From: Spirochaetota bacterium
Lineage (GTDB): Bacteria; Spirochaetota; UBA4802; JAFGJZ01
Length of the DNA: 28,813 bases
NCBI GenBank assembly: GCA_022704645.1
Contig: JAKJGA010000005.1
Location: 1-28,813, forward strand
Direction of reading: 5' to 3'
In this document: positions 25,826 to 28,813 of the stretch, in pieces
How the letters are laid out: each line of letters starts with the position of its first letter
Numbering within the stretch: position 1 is the first letter of the stretch
Notes under the pieces: generated by a model
What the model was told of the DNA's origin: nothing
What the model saw: only the letters and a program-made list of their open reading frames with translations
The model's database searches: none
Position numbers and translations under genes: made by a program

Positions 25826-25887
25826 TAAGAACAAAATCTATGCCGGGCTTGAGTACGGTGAATGATGAGGCACGAAGAAAGTTATTC
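25826..25887 (-). repeat. Degenerate attC-like site (candidate)
   Basis: Read on the - strand, GAATAAC (25887-25881) overlaps the stop codon of the small lipoprotein gene, and GTTCTTA (25832-25826) lies 62 bases on. The two ends pair at five of seven positions, and a short TGCC/GGCA stem lies inside. Position and orientation match the four clear sites to the right, but the stems are poor. It may be a decayed end of the array. Confidence 0.35.
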
Positions 25888-26223
25888 AACTATTTTATTC
25901 AAATAATAAATCTCATGCTTTTCACCAGTTAATTCCAAACTATCATTTGTAATAAATTTGACTTCATATATATTTGATTTCAAAATTGAATTCTGATTAT
26001 CATTTAAATACAAAAAGTTATCAACTATTTTCCACGTAAATTCGTCGCTTCCACATATAATTTCACCTGATTTATAAAATTGTAATATTGGATTTACATT
26101 AAAAAAAATACATTTCTCACCATTACATATTTTATTTAAACTCCATTTTGAGCATATTTTTATGTTATTTGAACTACAACATATAAATACTACAAAGATC
26201 ACTAAATATTTTAACTTTGTCAT
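25882..26223 (-). CDS. Small possible lipoprotein, cassette-borne
   Basis: This 113-residue protein starts with a basic/hydrophobic segment (residues 3-14) followed by two cysteines (C15, C16) and Ser-Ser-Asn, suggesting an exported, perhaps lipidated protein with an imperfect lipobox. The rest is a short beta-rich domain (ILQFYKSGEIICGSDEFTWKI, seen as FYKSGEIICG and FTWKIVDNFLYL) ending in YEVKFITNDSLELTGEKHEIYYL, seen as ITNDSLELTG. This pattern recalls small lipocalin-like lipoprotein domains that read x-S-x-G-x-[IW] ... W-x-[IL] ... L-x-L. AAGGTAAGAG precedes ATG 26223. It lies between an attC on its 5' side and a degenerate one at its stop, so it is probably the most distal cassette seen. 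Confidence 0.65.
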   Translation of the reverse strand: MTKLKYLVIFVVFICCSSNNIKICSKWSLNKICNGEKCIFFNVNPILQFYKSGEIICGSDEFTWKIVDNFLYLNDNQNSILKSNIYEVKFITNDSLELTGEKHEIYYLNKIVE

Positions 26224-26308
26224 TTTAAACTCTTACCTTATTTTTCATTATTATGACTTTAAGCAAATAGGAATATTTATTGCATATAATTTTTCTCAGC
26301 CTGGGGAA

Positions 26309-26399
26309 GTGCAACACAAACTGCTTCATTTGGCGAAGCCCTGAGCATCGGCTGGGCCGCAGGTCGAGCACCGCGCGAAGCAGACACTCTCAGTTATCC
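26309..26399 (-). repeat. attC-like cassette recombination site 4
   Basis: On the - strand the site opens with GGATAAC (26399-26393, R'' position) 13 bases after the PIN-toxin stop, and closes with GTTGCAC (26315-26309, R' position). Inside, CTGCTTC and GAAGCAG form a 7-base stem near the ends. The interior is markedly GC-richer than the flanking genes. The closing box departs from GTTRRRY, so this is the least canonical of the four clear sites. Confidence 0.65.
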
Positions 26400-26411
26400 G
26401 AAGGCGCTGCC

Positions 26412-26831
26412 CTATACTGTATATTCAAGAGAATTCAAAAATTCTGTTGGATTCATTATTGAAATAATGTTTTTCGGATAATCCTTCTTATTTCTTGTTA
26501 CAATAATATCAATAAACTCTTTTTTTGCAGCAAAGAATTGAATCGAATCTTCAAAATCCTTTATGTTTGAATTCAATGCTGAATCGATAATTTGATCATC
26601 TATCGAAATAATATTGATGATTGATCGAAAATCCTTTATTTTTTGCCTAGCAACTTTATCACCCAAGTGCTTTGACAAAATATAAAATAAATTCCAGATA
26701 ATAAGAGAAGAAATATACCCATTTACTTTTTTCGATTCTATCAAGGAAACAATTTTCACTGCATTTTCGAAAAAATTTTCTCTTTGATATAAAAAATCAA
26801 TCAATACATCTGTATCGATTAAAATCTTCAT
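26412..26831 (-). CDS. PIN-domain toxin (VapC-like)
   Basis: This 139-residue protein has the layout of PIN ribonucleases of the PF13470 (PIN_3) type. The first acidic cluster is D6/D8 with D12 in ILIDTDVLIDFLYQRE. The helix-3 position reads ISSLIIWNLFYIL, with Asn where VapC usually has Glu, which I recall as common in this subfamily. Later acids lie in IKDFEDSIQFFAA and FIDIIVTRNKKDY. PIN toxins cleave RNA, often tRNA or rRNA. The target here is unknown. Its ATG overlaps the antitoxin stop by four bases, so the two are translated together. It forms cassette 3 with the upstream antitoxin. Confidence 0.85.
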   Translation of the reverse strand: MKILIDTDVLIDFLYQRENFFENAVKIVSLIESKKVNGYISSLIIWNLFYILSKHLGDKVARQKIKDFRSIINIISIDDQIIDSALNSNIKDFEDSIQFFAAKKEFIDIIVTRNKKDYPKNIISIMNPTEFLNSLEYTV

Positions 26832-27082
26832 TTGTGCTTCTTTTCCAGATATTCGGTTATTGAAGATTTTAAATCAAAATCATCTTTACCTTTCAAAATT
26901 CCTGCAAGAGATTTTGTTACTGGAGGAATATTATCGGAAGTCGACTTTGGCATCTCATTTGCTGAAATGGATTTTAGATAATCCTCAACAATTTGAGAAA
27001 GGCTTTTTTCTCTTCTATTAGCATAGAGTTTTGCCTTATGTATTATAGTCTTATCAATTGATAATGTAAGTTTAGTCTGCAT
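26828..27082 (-). CDS. Ribbon-helix-helix-type antitoxin (DUF6364-like)
   Basis: This 84-residue partner of the PIN toxin starts at ATG 27082, which has GAGG (TGAGGTCACGTATG) at correct spacing. The longer frame from 27130 would add 16 residues, reads through the promoter and operator, and is rejected. The N-terminus, MQTKLTLSIDKTIIHKAKLY, then ANRREKSLSQIVEDYL, is the beta-strand plus two helices of an MetJ/Arc-like DNA-binding fold. The C-terminal half is charged and flexible (LAGILKGKDDFDLK) and probably wraps and blocks the toxin. Autorepression through the inverted repeats just upstream is likely. Confidence 0.82.
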   Translation of the reverse strand: MQTKLTLSIDKTIIHKAKLYANRREKSLSQIVEDYLKSISANEMPKSTSDNIPPVTKSLAGILKGKDDFDLKSSITEYLEKKHK

Positions 27083-27130
27083 ACGTGACCTCACTACGTA
27101 TAAAATTAACATGAATATCACGTATGTCAA
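27081..27130 (-). promoter_or_regulatory. Operator-like half-sites upstream of the PIN antitoxin
   Basis: ATACGTGA (27081-27088) and TCACGTAT (27118-27125) are exact reverse complements, and a third half-site, ACGTAT, lies at 27096-27101. They span the stretch between a - strand TTGACA (27130-27125) and the antitoxin start. No -10 with 16-18 spacing is clear (TATACG would need a 22-base spacer). The layout suits a toxin-antitoxin complex that represses its own promoter. Confidence 0.6.
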
Positions 27131-27164
27131 CTACTAATTTATTGAGGTAAGATGCGGCGCTTTC

Positions 27165-27265
27165 AAATAACGCACATGAGTTTACGAGAGTATGTGAGCC
27201 GATGTGCCGAGCACCGGACCGAGGCTATGCCTCGGGAAGAGCGCAGTGTGTAGCCGCTGTTATCT
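27165..27265 (-). repeat. attC-like cassette recombination site 3
   Basis: On the - strand the site opens with AGATAAC (27265-27259), 18 bases after the Doc stop, and closes with CGTTATT (box GTTATTT, 27171-27165). The interior holds two hairpins, CCGAGGC/GCCTCGG (7-base arms, 3-base loop) and CACAT/ATGTG. At 101 bases it is within the usual attC size range, and it is GC-rich against its surroundings. Confidence 0.72.
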
Positions 27266-27282
27266 GATGCGTCCGGCTTTTT

Positions 27283-27675
27283 TTATGTTACATTGTTTAA
27301 AGAACGGAAAACATCAGCAAATTTTTCTTTATTTAATTTGCCAGATGCGACATCCATCATTGCTTTATATAATAGTTCATTGGGATCGTCAATATCAATT
27401 CCATTAAAATCCAGAAAGACTAGAGCTGTAACAAGCCCAACTCGTTTATTCCCATCAACGAACGGATGATTTTGGCATATATGAAAAGCATAAGCGGCTG
27501 CCATTTCATATATATCTTTATGAAGAAATTTGTTATCAAATGTTGATTCAGGAAGAGCCATGGCGGATTGCAACAGAGTAATATCTTTTAAACATGAGTC
27601 GCCACCGTATAAATCTATTTGATTCATATGTATTTCAATAATTTCAGCAAGGGTTAAAAAATCGATTCGTTTCAT
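27283..27675 (-). CDS. doc: Doc-type Fic toxin (death on curing family)
   Basis: This 130-residue Fic-fold toxin carries the Doc active-site loop HPFVDGNKR at residues 70-78, preceded by YEMAAAYAFHICQN. The motif ends N-K-R, as in Doc, and not G-N-G-R as in AMP-transferring Fic proteins. Doc phosphorylates elongation factor Tu and stops translation, so the same reaction is inferred. Early helices match the family (MKRIDFLTLAEIIEIH, LYGGDSCLKDITLLQSAMA). The start overlaps the antitoxin stop by one base (TAATG). Together they make cassette 2, followed by attC site 3. Confidence 0.9.
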   Translation of the reverse strand: MKRIDFLTLAEIIEIHMNQIDLYGGDSCLKDITLLQSAMALPESTFDNKFLHKDIYEMAAAYAFHICQNHPFVDGNKRVGLVTALVFLDFNGIDIDDPNELLYKAMMDVASGKLNKEKFADVFRSLNNVT

Positions 27676-27902
27676 TACTTCGCAAGCTTTTTCAAGGTAT
27701 TAGAATGTTTTTTGTTTACCTTGTTTAAAGATGATGAAAGCCGTTCAAGGCGATTTGTCTCGCGAATTGGAGAAATAATAATATTTTTACCGTCAGTAAT
27801 AATTTCAAGGGGCGTGTTTTGTTCAATATTAAGGAGATCCATAATTGGTTTATCAATAACAAGAGCTGAACTATTTCCGTGTTGAATCATTGTTTTTATC
27901 AT
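27675..27902 (-). CDS. AbrB/MazE-type antitoxin of the Doc toxin
   Basis: This 75-residue protein has the swapped-hairpin (SpoVT-AbrB) pattern, MIKTMIQHGNSSALVIDKPI, then MDLLNIEQNTPLEI and GKNIIISPIRE. It has a basic helical tail (LSSSLNKVNKKHSNTLKKLAK, seen as NKVNKKHSNTLKK) that probably neutralises the toxin. ATG 27902 is chosen because GGAG lies seven bases upstream. The longer frame from 27950 would overlap the promoter. AbrB-like partners for Doc toxins occur widely beside the classical Phd partner. An inverted repeat on the -10 box suggests self-repression. Confidence 0.85.
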   Translation of the reverse strand: MIKTMIQHGNSSALVIDKPIMDLLNIEQNTPLEIITDGKNIIISPIRETNRLERLSSSLNKVNKKHSNTLKKLAK

Positions 27903-27911
27903 ATCAATTCT

Positions 27912-27950
27912 CCGTATACACAATATATATACGGCAATTGGAAATGTCAA
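27912..27950 (-). promoter_or_regulatory. Promoter and operator of the AbrB-Doc module
   Basis: On the - strand TTGACA (27950-27945) and TATATT (27927-27922) have a 17-base spacer. A 7-base inverted repeat, CCGTATA (27912-27918) with TATACGG (27928-27934), covers the -10 box, as expected for autorepression by the antitoxin. This cassette carries its own promoter and does not depend on an integron promoter. Confidence 0.78.
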
Positions 27951-28020
27951 TGATATAACGATTGAGTTCCGTGAAAAAAGGAATAAAGATTTAATCTATG
28001 GTGTATTTGCCGTGCGTTTC

Positions 28021-28110
28021 AGATAACGTTTCAGAAATATGCGAAGTACGTCAACGCCGCATTTGCCGAATGCCAAGCCCGCAGGGCGCAGTGCATATTT
28101 CTTGTTAGAC
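28021..28110 (-). repeat. attC-like cassette recombination site 2
   Basis: This is the most canonical site. On the - strand it opens with GTCTAAC (28110-28104), a perfect RYYYAAC R'' box only eight bases after the preceding gene's stop, then AAG. It closes with AACGTTATCT (R' box GTTATCT, 28027-28021). A perfect 10-base stem, AGAAATATGC/GCATATTTCT, joins the ends, with inner GCATT/AATGC pairing. The opening CTAACAA and closing CGTTA match classical attC ends in the orientation of the genes. Confidence 0.8.
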
Positions 28111-28118
28111 GATATTTA

Positions 28119-28361
28119 TTATGGTTCATGTTTTCTCAAGTTTATAATAAAAACAATTTCAAAAAACAATACAAGGAAAACTTTTAATAATCCAAGTACA
28201 TAAGGAAGAACAAAAATAATGGCTGGGCCATCAGCTCCTCCAATTATTCCAATGGAACCTATGCTATTTGTGCTTGAGAATAAAATGATTTGTTCCAATA
28301 TTAAAAACAACAAATATAGTGTGTTTAAAACCAAAGAAATAATGTTGATATTTTTTTTCAT
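28119..28361 (-). CDS. Mini membrane protein with decarboxylase-beta GGADGP motif
   Basis: This 80-residue protein has two hydrophobic segments (about 6-29 and 50-74) flanking a loop with GSIGIIGGADGPAIIF. That loop is nearly identical to the conserved SIGIIGGADGPT signature of the beta subunit of sodium-pumping decarboxylases (OadB/GcdB/MmdB), which are ~370-430-residue polytopic proteins. The rest of that protein is absent, so sodium pumping by this gene alone is unlikely. Short proteins with this motif occur in databases as far as I recall, often named after OadB. GGAG lies six bases before ATG 28361. It is cassette 1, starting about 20 bases after attC site 1 and ending eight bases before site 2. 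Confidence 0.75.
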   Translation of the reverse strand: MKKNINIISLVLNTLYLLFLILEQIILFSSTNSIGSIGIIGGADGPAIIFVLPYVLGLLKVFLVLFFEIVFIINLRKHEP

Positions 28362-28382
28362 TTTAGCTCCAAAATAAATTTC

Positions 28383-28485
28383 GTATAACGAACCCGGCTA
28401 TGCGACGTTTTGCAGTAGCGAAGCAGAGGCAAAATGCGGCGAAGCCCGAGGAGCGCAGCGACGAAGCGCATAAGCTTTGTTGTGC
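28383..28485 (-). repeat. attC-like cassette recombination site 1
   Basis: On the - strand the site opens with GCACAAC (28485-28479) followed by AAAGC, and closes with GGGTTCGTTATAC (R' box GTTATAC, 28389-28383). GCTTATGCG pairs with CGCATAGC apart from one extra base, a typical extrahelical base of attC. An inner CGTTTTGC/GCAAAATGCG stem follows. It marks the end of a preceding cassette whose gene is no longer next to it, because an IS21-type element begins six bases away. Confidence 0.75.
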
Positions 28486-28490
28486 GAAGT

Positions 28491-28813
28491 TGTAAATGGT
28501 AAATAGAAATCCCTCAATGGTGGCAAATAAGAATCCCTCACTTAGGATAAAAAAATGCCGAAGACCATAATAAAAAGGTCAACGGCAAAAATGATTACTA
28601 TGAAAGATTACAAGAAAATTAAGAAATTCAATCAAGCAAAAAAAAGCAAAAGAGAAATTTCCAGACAAACGAAACTGGATTTAAAAACAGTCAGAAAATA
28701 CTGCAGTATGACTGATTCGGAATTTGAAACATACCGGAAAACGCTTTTAACCCGGGAAAAGAGTTATGAAACATACAAAGATGAGATATTGGAAATTTTC
28801 AGGAAGAACCCAA
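28491..28813 (+). mobile_element. IS21-family insertion sequence, left end (truncated by window)
   Basis: The element appears to start with TG at 28491 (TGTAAATGGTAAATAG). It shows the multiple end repeats of IS21 elements: AAATAGAAATCCCTCA (28501-28516) and AAATAAGAATCCCTCA (28525-28540), matching at 14 of 16 positions. These would be transposase binding sites. The transposase gene istA follows immediately. The right end, istB and the target duplication are outside the window. Confidence 0.8.
28555..28813 (+). CDS. istA: IS21-family transposase IstA, N-terminus (3' truncated by window)
   Basis: An uninterrupted frame runs from ATG 28555 to the edge (86 codons). It begins MPKTIIKRSTAKMITMKDYK and includes KKSKREISRQTKLDLKTVRKYC, the helix-turn-helix of IstA-type DDE transposases. 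AGGA lies eight bases before ATG 28555. Later Met codons at 28591 and 28600 are possible starts, since many IstA proteins begin near MKDYKKIKKF. The catalytic DDE domain lies beyond the window, so intactness cannot be judged. Confidence 0.82.
   Translation, partial: MPKTIIKRSTAKMITMKDYKKIKKFNQAKKSKREISRQTKLDLKTVRKYCSMTDSEFETYRKTLLTREKSYETYKDEILEIFRKNP

Noticed and set aside
26162..26462. Two overlapping + strand frames of about 60 codons each across attC site 4
   Set aside because: They read through the palindromic site against the direction of the cassette genes, lack ribosome-binding sites and show no recognisable protein features.
27204..27407. A + strand frame of 67 codons overlapping attC site 3 and the doc gene
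   Set aside because: It is the antisense shadow of doc plus the recombination site, with no start signal.
27283..27675. Fic AMP-transferase activity for the Doc-like protein
   Set aside because: The loop reads D-G-N-K-R, the Doc form, and not the D/E-G-N-G-R-x-x-R of AMP-transferring Fic enzymes.
28119..28361. Broken fragment of a full-length decarboxylase beta subunit gene
   Set aside because: It has its own ribosome-binding site, a complete frame exactly filling a cassette, and no remnants of the larger gene on either side.
26309..28485. The palindromes between cassette genes as ordinary terminators or a CRISPR array
   Set aside because: They are 90-103 bases long without consistent T-runs, carry paired TAAC/GTTA ends, and are not identical short repeats with spacers, so attC fits better.
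1..28813. tRNA, rRNA or riboswitch genes
   Set aside because: I saw no cloverleaf with CCA-type ends, no rRNA-like sequence and no recognisable riboswitch core; gaps between genes are all shorter than 300 bases.

Overview
The window is an AT-rich bacterial chromosome segment (about one third G+C by eye) from what looks like a diderm bacterium. It has Sec signal peptides, a lipoprotein whose lipobox (LFIS-C) fits the loose spirochaetal pattern, and a soluble sugar-repressor-like sensor fused to a hybrid histidine kinase. The distal end looks like a chromosomal integron cassette array. A spirochaete-like host is my best guess, but it is inferred from context and not shown by any one gene.

Region 1 (1-8.6 kb): the 3' end of a probable purB, then miaB, a TPR/SPOR-type exported protein and mutS are packed on the + strand. 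A convergent 968-residue hybrid sensor kinase follows, with its own consensus promoter, and then a DedA membrane protein. Region 2 (8.6-19 kb): a small conserved-looking orphan, a lone + strand orphan, and a long - strand housekeeping operon read from 18.9 kb down to 9.8 kb: aspS-phoH-pgpH-ybeY-(exported orphan)-ychF-prmA-(Lon-N-domain protein)-(orphan). The first four genes and several later ones overlap by 1-23 bases. Region 3 (19.1-21.5 kb): gatB and purC on the + strand, closed by a bidirectional terminator.

Region 4 (21.5-24.9 kb) holds the most striking single gene. This is a Sec-exported, cysteine-free protein of 569 residues that aligns along domains 1-3 with the cholesterol-dependent cytolysins. 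Its C-terminal domain is different and lacks the Trp-rich undecapeptide. It is transcribed divergently from an ankyrin-repeat lipoprotein and bounded by strong terminators.

Region 5 (25.8-28.5 kb) is a cassette array. Four GC-rich palindromic attC-like sites, plus one degenerate candidate, alternate with AT-rich genes that are all on the - strand. The cassettes carry a possible lipoprotein, a DUF6364-like/PIN toxin-antitoxin pair, an AbrB-like/Doc toxin-antitoxin pair, and an 80-residue membrane protein bearing the SIGIIGGADGP signature of sodium-pumping decarboxylase beta subunits. No integrase gene lies in the window. The array orientation predicts that one, if present, lies beyond the right edge. 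An IS21-family element has inserted right next to the last attC, and its istA gene runs off the window.
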